From Gammaproteobacteria bacterium (lineage in GTDB: Bacteria > Pseudomonadota > Gammaproteobacteria > Burkholderiales > Burkholderiaceae_C): a stretch of 64,000 bases of DNA. Positions 26,353 to 37,971 of the stretch are shown here, piece after piece. Positions within the stretch are counted from its first letter, which is position 1, and every line of letters starts with the position of its first letter. Position numbers and translations under genes: made by a program. The stretch spans positions 1 to 64,000 of the forward strand of contig JAHIYE010000019.1 of the NCBI GenBank assembly GCA_018815325.1. The letters are read 5' to 3'. The notes below the pieces were generated by a model. That model did no database searches. It was given only the letters and a program-made list of their open reading frames with translations, and was not told the DNA's origin.

Positions 26353-27723
26353 ATGACCCATCGCATCTTGACCTTGATTCTGGTCTGCATGGCCACCCTG
26401 GCTTCCTGGAGCGTATCAGCCCAGGGCTTGCGTGCCAGTCCACCATCCAGCAGCAGCGCGGCGTTGACCCCCCCCCCGGCCAATGGGCAACAGGCGGACT
26501 ACATCGTGGCGGTGGTTAATTCCGAGCCGATTACCAATAGCGAAGTCCGGCGGGAGGTTTTGCGTGTGCGCCAGCAAATGGCACAGCAACGCGTGGCCCA
26601 GCCCGACAACCAGGTGTTGACCCGTCAGGTACTTGAGCGGCTTATCAACCAGCACCTGCAACTGCAGCGCGCCAAGGAGATCGGCCTGAAGGTCGATACG
26701 GCCGCCATTGACCAGGCCGAGGCCAATGTGGCGCGGCAGAATCAGATGAGCGTTCCGGAACTCCACCGCAGGCTGGCGCAGGAAGGCATGGATGTGAAGC
26801 AGTTCAGGCAGCAGTTGAGCGATCAGATCATGCTGACCAAGGTGCGTGAGCGTGAAATCGAGCCGCGGGTTCGGGTGAGCGAACTCGACATCGACGACTA
26901 CCTGCGCGAGCAAAACCGCAATGACAACCCCGCCGAGCAGCTTGTCCAACTGGCGCAGATTCTGGTGGCCGTGCCGGAAGGCGCCAATGCCCAGCAAGTG
27001 GCGACGCTGCAGGCCAAGGCCAAACGTGTGCTGGAGCGTTTGCGCGCCGGCGAGGACTTTGCCAAGCTTGTACTTGAAGTCTCCGAGTCGTCAGACCGTA
27101 CCAGCGGGGGGCTGTTGGGTCTGCGCACCGCAGACCGCTATCCGCCTGTGTTCATCGAGGCAACACAGAGTCTGCCGGTTGGCGGCGTGTCAGAGCTGGT
27201 GCGCACGGGTGCGGGCTTTCATATTCTCAGGGTGGTGGAAAAACGCCGTGCTGGCATGCCGGACATGACAGTCACGCTGAGCCATGCGCGCCATATCCTG
27301 CTGGTGCCCAGTGCCCAGCTCAGTCAGGCGACGGCACTTGCCAGGCTGGCTGACTACAAGAAGCGCATCGAGGCCGGTCAGGCAGATTTTGCCGAGCTGG
27401 CACGGCAGCATTCGCAGGACGGCAGCGCCCGAGAGGGTGGCGATCTCGGTTGGGCCTACCCGGGCCAGTTTGTGCCAGAGTTTGAAGCTGTCATGAATGC
27501 GCTGGCGCCGGGCCAGATCGGCGAGCCCCTGGTGTCCCGCTTCGGCGTTCATCTGATCCAGATGCTGGGGCGGCGTGAAGAACAGCTGAATCCGGCCCAG
27601 CAGCGTGAGGTCATTCGCGGTACCTTGCGCGAAAAGAAACTGGATGAAACCTATGAAAACTGGGCGAAAGATTTGCGCGCGCGTGCCTATGTCGAAATGC
27701 GTGAGCCGCCGCAGCCGCAGTAG
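26353..27723 (+). CDS. surA: Periplasmic chaperone/peptidyl-prolyl isomerase SurA
   Basis: A 456-aa exported chaperone for outer-membrane proteins. A signal peptide (residues 1-24, ending VSAQ) is followed by a Ser/Pro-rich stretch, a SurA N-domain (about 45-200: VAVVNSEPITNSEV, LINQHLQLQRAKEIG) and two parvulin domains (about 205-305 and 310-415). The second parvulin domain carries SHARHILL and the GGDLGWAYPGQFVPEF signature, so it is probably the active isomerase. It sits between lptD and rsmA as in many proteobacteria, but pdxA, often found here, is missing. Confidence 0.95.
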   Translation: MTHRILTLILVCMATLASWSVSAQGLRASPPSSSSAALTPPPANGQQADYIVAVVNSEPITNSEVRREVLRVRQQMAQQRVAQPDNQVLTRQVLERLINQHLQLQRAKEIGLKVDTAAIDQAEANVARQNQMSVPELHRRLAQEGMDVKQFRQQLSDQIMLTKVREREIEPRVRVSELDIDDYLREQNRNDNPAEQLVQLAQILVAVPEGANAQQVATLQAKAKRVLERLRAGEDFAKLVLEVSESSDRTSGGLLGLRTADRYPPVFIEATQSLPVGGVSELVRTGAGFHILRVVEKRRAGMPDMTVTLSHARHILLVPSAQLSQATALARLADYKKRIEAGQADFAELARQHSQDGSAREGGDLGWAYPGQFVPEFEAVMNALAPGQIGEPLVSRFGVHLIQMLGRREEQLNPAQQREVIRGTLREKKLDETYENWAKDLRARAYVEMREPPQPQ

Positions 27724-27747
27724 TGCTCCCATGGCAGCAAGGCATTC

Positions 27748-28560
27748 GTGAAGCAAGCGCCACACAGAGCCCGCAAGCGCTTTGGCCAGCATTTCCTGGC
27801 AGATCACGGCATCATTGAATCGATTGTCCAGGCCATTGCGCCTCGCGCTGGCGATGCCATGGTGGAGATCGGGCCGGGACTGGCGGCCCTGACGCAACCC
27901 CTGGTTGAGCGTCTGGGCCATCTGACCGTGATTGAACTCGATCGTGATCTGGCTGCGCGCCTGCGTGCGCATGCGCAACTGTCGGTCATTGAGTCCGATG
28001 TCCTCAGGGTTGACTTTGCACAGCTTCGCGAGTCCATGCTGTCTACCCTGGCCGGGCAGGCTAGCCAGGAGGCAGCGTCAACGGCAGCTCGCAAACTGCG
28101 GGTGGTTGGCAACCTGCCCTACAACATCTCCACGCCCATCCTGTTTCATTTGCTGGATTTTGTCGACGTGATCGAAGACCAGCACTTCATGCTGCAAAAA
28201 GAGGTGGTTGACCGCATGGTGGCCAGGCCATCCACCTCAGACTATGGACGCTTGAGCGTGATGCTGCAGTGGCGCTATGCGATGGAGAACGTGTTGTTTG
28301 TCCCGCCGGAGAGCTTCGATCCTCCCCCTCGGGTTGACAGTGCCGTGGTACGCATGGTGCCGCATCCAGAGCCCGTTGCCGTGGACGTGAGGCGGCTCAG
28401 CGAGATTGTGCAGGTGGCTTTCAGCCAGCGGCGCAAACTGCTGCGACACACCCTGGGCCGGTGGCTCGAAGACAGGGGCGAGGCGCACGGTTTCGATGTT
28501 CAGCGCAGGGCTGAAGAGGTGCCGGTTGCCGAGTATGTGACGCTGGCACGCCAGGCATGA
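27748..28560 (+). CDS. rsmA: 16S rRNA dimethyladenosine transferase RsmA
   Basis: A 270-aa Rossmann-fold methyltransferase that dimethylates A1518 and A1519 in 16S rRNA. Motifs: [11 protein letters not shown] at the N-terminus, SAM motif [11 protein letters not shown], acidic IELDRDLA, and the catalytic motif GNLPYNIS. An unusual 13-residue Gln/Ala/Ser/Thr-rich insertion (about residues 103-115) precedes motif IV. The start is GTG at 27748, as no in-frame ATG is available. A strong terminator follows the stop immediately. Confidence 0.95.
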   Translation: MKQAPHRARKRFGQHFLADHGIIESIVQAIAPRAGDAMVEIGPGLAALTQPLVERLGHLTVIELDRDLAARLRAHAQLSVIESDVLRVDFAQLRESMLSTLAGQASQEAASTAARKLRVVGNLPYNISTPILFHLLDFVDVIEDQHFMLQKEVVDRMVARPSTSDYGRLSVMLQWRYAMENVLFVPPESFDPPPRVDSAVVRMVPHPEPVAVDVRRLSEIVQVAFSQRRKLLRHTLGRWLEDRGEAHGFDVQRRAEEVPVAEYVTLARQA

Positions 28561-28590
28561 AAAAAGCCCGTCCAGGAGACGGGCTTTTTT
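28561..28590 (+). terminator. Terminator of the lptD-surA-rsmA operon
   Basis: Stem AAAAAGCCCGTC / GACGGGCTTTTTT with a 5-nt loop begins directly after the rsmA stop codon. Strong stem with a T-run. Confidence 0.92.
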
Positions 28591-28630
28591 ATCTCAGGGT
28601 CTGCCAAAGCAATCTGCTCTGGCCTGTGGC

Positions 28631-28852
28631 TCAGGCAGCTGCCAGCCAGTAACCCGCGTTGAAGGGGCTGCTCATGCGCAACGCCAGTGGTGACACATCA
28701 AGAATCTTGTCCGTGGGCATCTTCTCGCCGGACTCGGTGATCATTTCAATGCCTGCAACGGGCGCACTTTCGCCGTTGTCGCTGCTTGCCTCGTTAGCCC
28801 GTTCTGCTTGGCTGGTTTGTGCAGAACGGGCTACAGAAAAGAATAGAAGCAC
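28631..28852 (-). CDS. Doubtful 73-aa ORF or gene fragment
   Basis: An open frame downstream of, and overlapping, the barstar gene. The last 37 residues (MITESGEKMPTDKIL onward to NAGYWLAAA) look protein-like in codon use, while the first half lies over an inverted repeat. No ribosome site is seen at any candidate start and I do not recognise the family. It may be a short real gene, a remnant, or chance. Confidence 0.25.
   Translation of the reverse strand: MLLFFSVARSAQTSQAERANEASSDNGESAPVAGIEMITESGEKMPTDKILDVSPLALRMSSPFNAGYWLAAA
28795..28833. repeat. Hairpin across the barstar stop codon
   Basis: Perfect 13-bp arms TAGCCCGTTCTGC and GCAGAACGGGCTA flank a 13-nt loop; the outer arm contains the barstar TAG stop. 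No T-run follows on either strand, so it is not a classic terminator. It could stabilise the RNase/barstar mRNA or end transcription with Rho. Confidence 0.6.
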
Positions 28853-29226
28853 CTGAACGGTATCTTCCGGTCTCCCCAGTAGTCCGATGCATCCCTGAAG
28901 ATGTCCAGCAGTTGCTCACGGGCCTCTTTGTCGAACTTGGCATTCGCAGGAATGTGTTCCAGCACGACGATGAAACCAGGTTGCGGTCCCGACTTGTGCA
29001 GGGGGTCCGTCATGCAGTCGTATAGCGCGTCAAAGTTCTTGCCGACGTGAGCGGGGAACATAAACTGCTGCGCGATCATGTCCAGCACATCCTGTTTGGT
29101 CTGTGCGTTCGCGAGATTGGCATACAAAAAATGATGTCCCAGTGCCTGGGATGCATCCTGCAGATCCGGCACCCTGAAGGCACGAATCGACTGAACGATA
29201 TTGGTTCGTACGGTACGAAGTGGCAT
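28831..29226 (-). CDS. Barstar-family ribonuclease inhibitor
   Basis: A 131-aa cytoplasmic protein of the barstar fold. The signature FPAHVGKNFDALYDCMTDPL (residues about 56-75) matches the barstar inhibitory helix region, including the Asp residues that block the barnase active site. It lies 39 bp downstream of a secreted barnase-like RNase on the same strand, which fits an enzyme-immunity pair. The start chosen (ATG 29226) has GAGG at good spacing; another ATG lies 6 bp upstream. Confidence 0.85.
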   Translation of the reverse strand: MPLRTVRTNIVQSIRAFRVPDLQDASQALGHHFLYANLANAQTKQDVLDMIAQQFMFPAHVGKNFDALYDCMTDPLHKSGPQPGFIVVLEHIPANAKFDKEAREQLLDIFRDASDYWGDRKIPFRCFYSFL

Positions 29227-29265
29227 TTCCATCCTCGCGTCTCTTTCTTGAATTACAAAACAGGT

Positions 29266-29658
29266 TTACGGAACAATCCTGCGAAAACTCGCATAGTGAT
29301 CGTCCGTGTAATAACAGTCATCCGGTGTCCTGGGCTCCCCGCCGCACACAATGCGACGGGCACCCCGGTCATATGCGCCAGGCGTTTTCACGGTGTATTC
29401 ACGGTAATACCCGCGTTTGTGCGTGGGCAGCAAACGCTCACGGTTGCCAAAAACACTGCCATCCTTCTGATAGACAAATGGGCCACCCTGGTGTATCCGC
29501 TCATAAGTTTCCACCGCCTGCCTGGGCAACATGGCAACAGCCACTGACGGAGCATGCCCGGCAGAGACCGGTTCCTTGGCGTGCACCAAACTGGAAACGG
29601 TGGCCGCAGCAAGCAAAAAGCAAGTAAGTACTAACTTGAGGCCTGTCTGGCGCGCCAT
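29266..29658 (-). CDS. Secreted barnase-like ribonuclease (N1/T1 family)
   Basis: A 130-aa exported RNase. A signal peptide (residues about 1-27, LKLVLTCFLLAAATVSSL then VHA) precedes a microbial ribonuclease domain. All three catalytic positions of the barnase family can be matched: Glu in YREYTV, Arg in RGARRIV and His in DDHYASF. Two cysteines (VCGGEP and DDCYY) could form a disulfide. The ATG follows AAAGGTG; a GTG nine bases upstream is possible. With its barstar partner it could act in nutrient scavenging or against competitors. That use is inferred. Confidence 0.85.
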   Translation of the reverse strand: MARQTGLKLVLTCFLLAAATVSSLVHAKEPVSAGHAPSVAVAMLPRQAVETYERIHQGGPFVYQKDGSVFGNRERLLPTHKRGYYREYTVKTPGAYDRGARRIVCGGEPRTPDDCYYTDDHYASFRRIVP

Positions 29659-29724
29659 GAAAATCACCTTTCAGAAACCTCGGGTTAACCCGAAAATTTC
29701 AACTGGGTGAGTGTCGCGTATTTG

Positions 29725-29768
29725 GCCAAAAAAAGCAAGGGGCTGCCCAATTATTGGGCAGCCCCTTG
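29725..29768 (-). terminator. Terminator of maeB
   Basis: A perfect inverted repeat (AAGGGGCTGCCCAA / TTGGGCAGCCCCTT) is followed on the minus strand by a run of seven T. It lies 46 bp downstream of the maeB stop. Confidence 0.92.
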
Positions 29769-29813
29769 TGGATATACCGAGGTGAGTGTGTACTAGCTGA
29801 CGATTATGGTTTA

Positions 29814-32123
29814 TTAGCGCCCGGCATTGGCGTCAGCGACTGTGATGGCTGTCATGTTGACAATGCGGCGCACCGTGGTGCTGGGTGTCAACACATGGAC
29901 AGGCTGGGCTGCGCCAAGCAAAACGGGGCCAATGGCGATATTGCCGCCAGCCGCCGTCTTGAGCAGGTTGTAGGCGATATTGGCAGCGTCGATATTGGGC
30001 AGGACCAGCAGGTTGGCATCCCCGCTCAGGGTGCTGTTGGGCATCAGGCTCATGCGGGCCTTTTCATCGAGCGCCACGTCACCGTGCATTTCGCCGTCGA
30101 CCTCCAGCCAGGGCGCCTGAACGCGCAACAGCTCGAGGGTTTCACGCATCTTGACGGCGCTCGGCTGGTTACTGCTGCCGAAATTGGAGTGGCTCAGCAA
30201 GGCGGCCTTGGGGCGCAAGCCAAAGCGCATCATTTCCTCGGCAGCCATGATGGTGATCTCGGCGAGCTGCTCGGCCGTTGGGTCATAGTTGACATGGGTA
30301 TCGACGAGAAACAGCTGGCGGTTGGGTAGCAAGACACCGTTCATGCAGGCGTAGGTATTCACGCCGGGCCGTTTGCCGATCACGGGATCGATGTACTGCA
30401 GATGCAGGTTGGTGCCCCCCCAGGTGCCGCAGATCATGCCATCCACATCACCCTTGTGCAGCAGCATCGCGCCAATCAGGGAGAGACGGCGACGCATTTC
30501 GATCTTGGCAACGGGTGCTGTCACACCTTTGCGCTCTGTCATGCGGTGGTAGGTCTGCCAGAAATCCCGGTAGCGGTGGTCGTGCTCCACATTCACAACG
30601 TCATAGTCAAGATCCTGCTTGAGTCGCAGGCCAAACTTCACGATACGCTGGGCAATGATGGCGGGTCGGCCGATCAGGGTCGGACGCGCCAAGCCTTCGT
30701 CGACCACAATCTGGATGGCGCGCAACACGCGTTCGTCTTCGCCTTCAGCATAGGCCACCCGTTTGGTCGGGGCTCTTTTGGCCGCCGCAAAAATGGGCTT
30801 CATGGTGGTGCCTGAAGCGTAGACAAAGCTTTGCAGCTTTTCACGGTAGGCATCCATGTCCTGAATCGGGCGCAGCGCGACGCCACTGTCTGCAGCAGCT
30901 TGCGCCACCGCAGGCGCGATCTCGATCATCAGGCGCGGATCAAAAGGCTTGGGTATCAGGTATTCGGGTCCGAAAGCCAGCAATTCGCCGACATAGGCCG
31001 CCGCCACCACATCGCTTTGCTCGGCCTGAGCCAGCTCGGCCAGGGCATGGGTGGCCGCAATCTCCATCTCGTCGGTGATGGTCGATGCGCCGGCATCCAG
31101 CGCGCCACGGAAGATGTAGGGAAAGCACAGGACGTTGTTGACCTGGTTGGGATAGTCGGTACGGCCAGTCGCCATGACGGCATCGTCGCGCACGGTCTTG
31201 ACTTCTTCCGGCGTGATTTCCGGGTTGGGGTTGGCCAGCGCAAAGATGATGGGCTTGGCCGCCATCTTCGCGACCATGTTCGGCTTGAGCACCCCGCCTG
31301 CCGACAGGCCCAGGAAAATATCGGCACCTTCAATCACATCGGTCAGGGTTCGGGCCGGTGTTTTCTGGGCGAACTTCACCTTGTCGTCATCCATCAGCTC
31401 AGTGCGGCCTTCATAGACCACGCCCGCCAGGTCGGTGACAAAGATGTTCTTGCGCGGCATGCCCAGCTTGAGCAGCAGGCCCAGGCAGGCCAGCGCCGCG
31501 GCACCGGCGCCCGAAGTCACCAGTTTGACGTTCTTGATGTCTTTGCCGACCACCTTGATGGCGTTGAGGATGGCCGCGCCGACCGTGATGGCGGTCCCGT
31601 GCTGGTCATCATGAAAGACCGGGATCTTCATGCGTTCGCGCAGCTTGCGTTCCACATAGAAGCAGTCCGGCGCCTTGATGTCTTCCAGGTTGATGCCGCC
31701 GAAGGTGGGCTCCAGCGCAGCAATGATGTCGACCAGTTTGTCGAGGTCGTTTTTCTCGTCGATTTCGATGTCAAAGACATCGATGCCGGCAAACTTCTTG
31801 AACAGGACGGCCTTGCCTTCCATCACAGGCTTGGCGGCAAGTGGGCCGATGTCGCCCAGCCCCAGGACCGCCGTGCCGTTGGTGATCACGGCCACCAGGT
31901 TCCCGCGGCTGGTGTACTTGAAGGCCGCGTTGGGGTCCTTGAAGATTTCTTCGCAGGGAGCGGCCACGCCAGGGGAGTAAGCCAGCGCCAGATCGTGCTG
32001 GTTGATCAGCTGCTTGGTGGCGGCAATCGAAGTCTTGCCGGGGGTGGGAAATTCGTGGTAATCGAGGGCGGCTTTGCGCAATTCAGCGCTTTTTTCGGGC
32101 GATTTGACCGGCGTACTTGGCAT
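29814..32123 (-). CDS. maeB: NADP-dependent malic enzyme MaeB (malic enzyme-phosphotransacetylase fusion)
   Basis: A 769-aa cytoplasmic enzyme converting malate to pyruvate, CO2 and NADPH. Residues about 15-430 form the malic enzyme part ([28 protein letters not shown], the nucleotide motif [16 protein letters not shown], and [13 protein letters not shown]). Residues about 440-769 form a phosphotransacetylase-like domain ([23 protein letters not shown]) that is regulatory rather than catalytic in studied MaeB proteins. Length is as usual for the family. It is monocistronic with a strong terminator. Confidence 0.95.
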   Translation of the reverse strand: MPSTPVKSPEKSAELRKAALDYHEFPTPGKTSIAATKQLINQHDLALAYSPGVAAPCEEIFKDPNAAFKYTSRGNLVAVITNGTAVLGLGDIGPLAAKPVMEGKAVLFKKFAGIDVFDIEIDEKNDLDKLVDIIAALEPTFGGINLEDIKAPDCFYVERKLRERMKIPVFHDDQHGTAITVGAAILNAIKVVGKDIKNVKLVTSGAGAAALACLGLLLKLGMPRKNIFVTDLAGVVYEGRTELMDDDKVKFAQKTPARTLTDVIEGADIFLGLSAGGVLKPNMVAKMAAKPIIFALANPNPEITPEEVKTVRDDAVMATGRTDYPNQVNNVLCFPYIFRGALDAGASTITDEMEIAATHALAELAQAEQSDVVAAAYVGELLAFGPEYLIPKPFDPRLMIEIAPAVAQAAADSGVALRPIQDMDAYREKLQSFVYASGTTMKPIFAAAKRAPTKRVAYAEGEDERVLRAIQIVVDEGLARPTLIGRPAIIAQRIVKFGLRLKQDLDYDVVNVEHDHRYRDFWQTYHRMTERKGVTAPVAKIEMRRRLSLIGAMLLHKGDVDGMICGTWGGTNLHLQYIDPVIGKRPGVNTYACMNGVLLPNRQLFLVDTHVNYDPTAEQLAEITIMAAEEMMRFGLRPKAALLSHSNFGSSNQPSAVKMRETLELLRVQAPWLEVDGEMHGDVALDEKARMSLMPNSTLSGDANLLVLPNIDAANIAYNLLKTAAGGNIAIGPVLLGAAQPVHVLTPSTTVRRIVNMTAITVADANAGR

Positions 32124-32247
32124 GCATTGTCTCCTGCTCTGTCCAGCCCGGTCTGTCCATACCGGCCTGTAAGCTTGTGTAAGGGAGGGGCCATTGTAGT
32201 ACTGGCAAGGGGGAAACCCTAGTAAGTGAATCCGCGTAGAAAGGTCG

Positions 32248-32276
32248 TTCGCTTTTTACTAATTAGCAAAAGCGAA
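32248..32276. repeat. Hairpin downstream of pepP
   Basis: Perfect 9-bp arms TTCGCTTTT and AAAAGCGAA are separated by 11 nt, 4 bp after the pepP stop on the minus strand. It may end pepP transcription, although no long T-run follows. Confidence 0.5.
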
Positions 32277-32279
32277 GCA

Positions 32280-33668
32280 TCAGCCTTTCATCAGGGCTTC
32301 AATATCGTCGGCCTTCACGGGCACGCCGCGCGTCAGCAGCTCGCAACCTTTGGGGGTGATCAGTGCATCGTCTTCAATGCGGATACCGATGTTCCAGAAC
32401 TCCTTGGGCACACCTTTGGCCGGGCGCACGTAGAGGCCGGGCTCGATGGTGGTGACCATGCCCGGCCGGAGGATGCGGGAAGGTTTGCGCATCACAGGCT
32501 GGCCCTGCGCATCGCTTTCCTGTCGCGCCTTGGTGCCGGGTTCGCTGTAGTCGCCGCAGTCGTGCACGTCCATGCCCATCCAGTGGCCGGTGCGGTGCAT
32601 GTAGAACTGGCGGTAGGCGCCGGAGGCCAGCACATCGTCCACCTTGCCGTGCTTGTCCTTAGCCAACAGACCGGTTTCCAGCATGCCCTCCACCAGCACG
32701 CGCGTGGCCGCGTCATGCGGGTCGGTGAAGCGTTTGCCGGGGCGTGTGACCTTGACGGCAGCGTCCTGCGCGGCCAGCACGATGTCGTATAGCGTGCGCT
32801 GGGCGGGCGTGAACTTGCCGTCAGCGGGGAAGGTGCGGGTGATGTCGCTGGCATAGCCGTCAAGCTCGCAGCCTGCATCGATCAGGCAGAGCTCTCCGGC
32901 TTTGAGCTCGGCGTTGCCGGCGCGGTAGTGCAGCACGCAGGCATTGGCGCCGGCAGCGACGATGCTGGTGTAGGCGGGGTACTGTGAGCCGTGGCGACGG
33001 AACTCGTGCAGCAGCTCGGCCTCAAGATGGTATTCACGCGGGCCACCCTGGATGCCATCACGCAGCATGGCCGCCGAAGTCTGCATGGCGCGCACATGCG
33101 CACAGGCTGAAATCTTGCCGGCACGGCGCAGGATCGCAACCTCATGGCTGTCCTTGAACATGCGCATCTCGTCCAGGATGCCGCACAGGTCGTGCAGGCT
33201 TTCCGGACATGCCGCACCCATGCGTACGCGCGCCCGCACCTTGCCCAGCCAGCCGTCCACCTGCGCCAGCAAGCCGTCGTGGGTGGCAAACGGAAACCAC
33301 ACAGCCGGCTGGTTCTCCAGCAACTGGGGCATCTTGCTGTCAAGTTGCGCCACGCTGAAGGCGGCGTCGACACCCAGTGCCGCTGGCGCGGCTTTGGGGC
33401 CCATGCGAAAGCCGTCCCAGATTTCGCGTTCCAGGTCTTTGGGCCGGCAAAACAAGGCGGTTCGGCCGTGGTGGTCAATTGCCAGCCAGCCTTGCGGTTC
33501 GTCGAAGCCGGTCAGGTAATAAAAGTAGCTGTCGTGCCGGTAGGGGAAGTCGCTGTCGCGGTTGCGCGGCAGCTCGGGCGCGGTGGGCAGCAGGGCAACG
33601 CCGCCGCCAGCGGCCTTGAGGGCGCGTGCCACGGCAGCGCGGCGTTTCTTGTAAATCGAGATGCTCAT
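32280..33668 (-). CDS. pepP: Xaa-Pro aminopeptidase PepP
   Basis: A 462-aa M24-family aminopeptidase that removes N-terminal residues preceding proline. The N-terminal AMP_N domain covers about residues 1-140. The pita-bread catalytic domain carries the two-metal ligands Asp and Asp (IDAGCELDGYASDITRTFP), His (HRTGHWMGMDVHD), Glu (TIEPGLY) and Glu (IRIEDD). It is upstream-adjacent to murU on the same strand (34 bp from its stop). Confidence 0.93.
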   Translation of the reverse strand: MSISIYKKRRAAVARALKAAGGGVALLPTAPELPRNRDSDFPYRHDSYFYYLTGFDEPQGWLAIDHHGRTALFCRPKDLEREIWDGFRMGPKAAPAALGVDAAFSVAQLDSKMPQLLENQPAVWFPFATHDGLLAQVDGWLGKVRARVRMGAACPESLHDLCGILDEMRMFKDSHEVAILRRAGKISACAHVRAMQTSAAMLRDGIQGGPREYHLEAELLHEFRRHGSQYPAYTSIVAAGANACVLHYRAGNAELKAGELCLIDAGCELDGYASDITRTFPADGKFTPAQRTLYDIVLAAQDAAVKVTRPGKRFTDPHDAATRVLVEGMLETGLLAKDKHGKVDDVLASGAYRQFYMHRTGHWMGMDVHDCGDYSEPGTKARQESDAQGQPVMRKPSRILRPGMVTTIEPGLYVRPAKGVPKEFWNIGIRIEDDALITPKGCELLTRGVPVKADDIEALMKG

Positions 33669-33702
33669 GGTGTAAAGGTAATCGTCGGGGTGAAGGTCAG
33701 AG

Positions 33703-34395
33703 TCAGCGTGTCGCGTTCAGTTCGGCCAGGCGTTCGGGCGTGCCCACGTCGGTCCATGGACCTGAATATAGCCCTGCCGTCACCTGGCCGTCTTGCATGG
33801 CTTGTCGCAACAGGGGTGCCAGTGCGGCCTTTTGACCAGCAGGTGTGTGTTTGAACAAAGCCGGACGGTACAGGCCCAGCGTGCTGTAGGTGAACTGGGT
33901 GGCATCGGTGGGCAGCGCCAGTCCCGAGGGCGATATTCCGAAATCGCCCTTCGGGTTGTGCGGTGGGTTGGGCACCAGATAGATGTGCGCCAGGGCATTC
34001 GACGAAGCAAAACGCGCGGCATCGGCGGCCGGAAAAACAAACTCCGGTATGAACACATCGCCCGCCACCAGCCAGAACGGCGCGTCACTCAGCAGCGGCA
34101 GGGCGGTGGCGATGCCACCCGCCGTCTCCAGCGCGCCACCAAAGCGTGCCCCTTCATGCGAGTAGCGGATGCGCAAGCCGAACGCACGGCCATCGCCGAG
34201 GGTCGGCGCAAACTGTTCCTCCAGCCAGGCGGTGTTGATCACCACATCCTGCACGCCGGCGCGCGCGAGGTTTTCCAGATGCCAGGCAATCAGCGGCTTG
34301 CCGCGTACCTGCAGCAAGGGCTTGGGGCATTGGTCGGTCAGGGGGCGCATGCGTTCGCCGCGACCGGCGGCAAGAATCAGGGCTTGGGTACTCAT
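33703..34395 (-). CDS. murU: N-acetylmuramate-1-phosphate uridylyltransferase MurU
   Basis: A 230-aa sugar-nucleotidyltransferase. The motif LAAGRGERMRPLTDQCPKPL (residues about 8-27) binds the nucleotide, followed by FWLVAGDVFIPE and FTYSTLGLYRPALF. With amgK at 22769 in the same window, the most likely role is UDP-MurNAc formation in cell-wall recycling; without that context a generic NDP-sugar role would be the fallback. The ATG of MSTQALIL is chosen; an upstream ATG lies at 34407. Confidence 0.85.
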   Translation of the reverse strand: MSTQALILAAGRGERMRPLTDQCPKPLLQVRGKPLIAWHLENLARAGVQDVVINTAWLEEQFAPTLGDGRAFGLRIRYSHEGARFGGALETAGGIATALPLLSDAPFWLVAGDVFIPEFVFPAADAARFASSNALAHIYLVPNPPHNPKGDFGISPSGLALPTDATQFTYSTLGLYRPALFKHTPAGQKAALAPLLRQAMQDGQVTAGLYSGPWTDVGTPERLAELNATR

Positions 34396-34421
34396 GGTGT
34401 GTGCCATTATGGTTTATCCAT

Positions 34422-34464
34422 CAAATAGGCCTCTCGCCCTTATGCAGAAAGCCCAATAAGCTAG
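34422..34464 (+). repeat. 43-bp repeat copy upstream of murU
   Basis: CAAATAGGCCTCT, GCCCTTAT and AAGCTAG match the copies at 37841 and 39192 at the same spacing. It lies in the 34408-34654 gap, which also has a hairpin AGCCCAT-CAC-ATGGGCT at about 34504-34520 and must contain the divergent murU and tkt promoters. Confidence 0.75.
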
Positions 34465-34654
34465 CAATTTAATAGCAGTCGGCAGCTGGCGTGATGAAAG
34501 GGAGCCCATCACATGGGCTGCAATCCCGCTGCGCGCCGCCCGTGCGCCAAGGCCTGGCGGTGCGCATCCCTTAAAATCGGGGTTTTCCCGTGCCCCCGGC
34601 ACCAGCCGACCGGGCCGTGGGATCCGCCAAATCTACCCACCTGGACTTCACGCA

Positions 34655-37770
<3,116 letters not shown>

Positions 37771-37789
37771 ACACGGCAAGCCTCCCGCC

Positions 37790-37816
37790 AAAACGCGCCT
37801 TCGGGCGCGTTTTTTG
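37790..37816 (+). terminator. Terminator of gap
   Basis: Stem AACGCGCC / GGCGCGTT with a TTCG tetraloop is followed by six T. Classic intrinsic terminator 20 bp after gap. Confidence 0.95.
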
Positions 37817-37840
37817 TTGGGGCTCGGGGTACTTGTTGGC

Positions 37841-37883
37841 CAAATTGGCCTCTAGCCCTTGTGGAATAAGCGCAAGCAGCTAT
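37841..37883 (+). repeat. 43-bp repeat copy between gap and fic
   Basis: Near identical to the copy at 39192 (CAAATTGGCC..., ending AGCAGCTAT). An imperfect stem TAGCCCTTGTG / CGCAAGCAGCTA can form within it. It lies just before the fic operator region. Confidence 0.85.
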
Positions 37884-37910
37884 CAATAGAGAAGCAAATG
37901 CAGCGTCTAT

Positions 37911-37971
37911 GCGGTGAATGGCCTTAACATTCGCCGCACATAAAGCGGTGAATAAGGTGCATAATCGCCGC
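37911..37971 (+). promoter_or_regulatory. Duplicated palindromic operator of the fic gene
   Basis: Two 27-bp palindromes of identical layout, GCGGTGAAT-N9-ATTCGCCGC (37911-37937) and GCGGTGAAT-N9-AATCGCCGC (37945-37971), are separated by 7 bp. The second ends exactly at the fic ATG. Four 9-bp half-sites thus alternate in orientation at 16- to 18-bp spacing. A dimeric regulator bound here would block both transcription and ribosome access; the Fic protein's own C-terminal winged helix is the obvious candidate. Confidence 0.75.

Noticed and set aside
25093-26361. 422-aa open frame opposite lptD
   Set aside because: Antisense shadow of the LptD barrel region; no recognisable family and no ribosome site.
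30831-32222. 463-aa open frame opposite maeB
   Set aside because: Mirror of a strongly GC3-biased malic enzyme gene; composition explains it.
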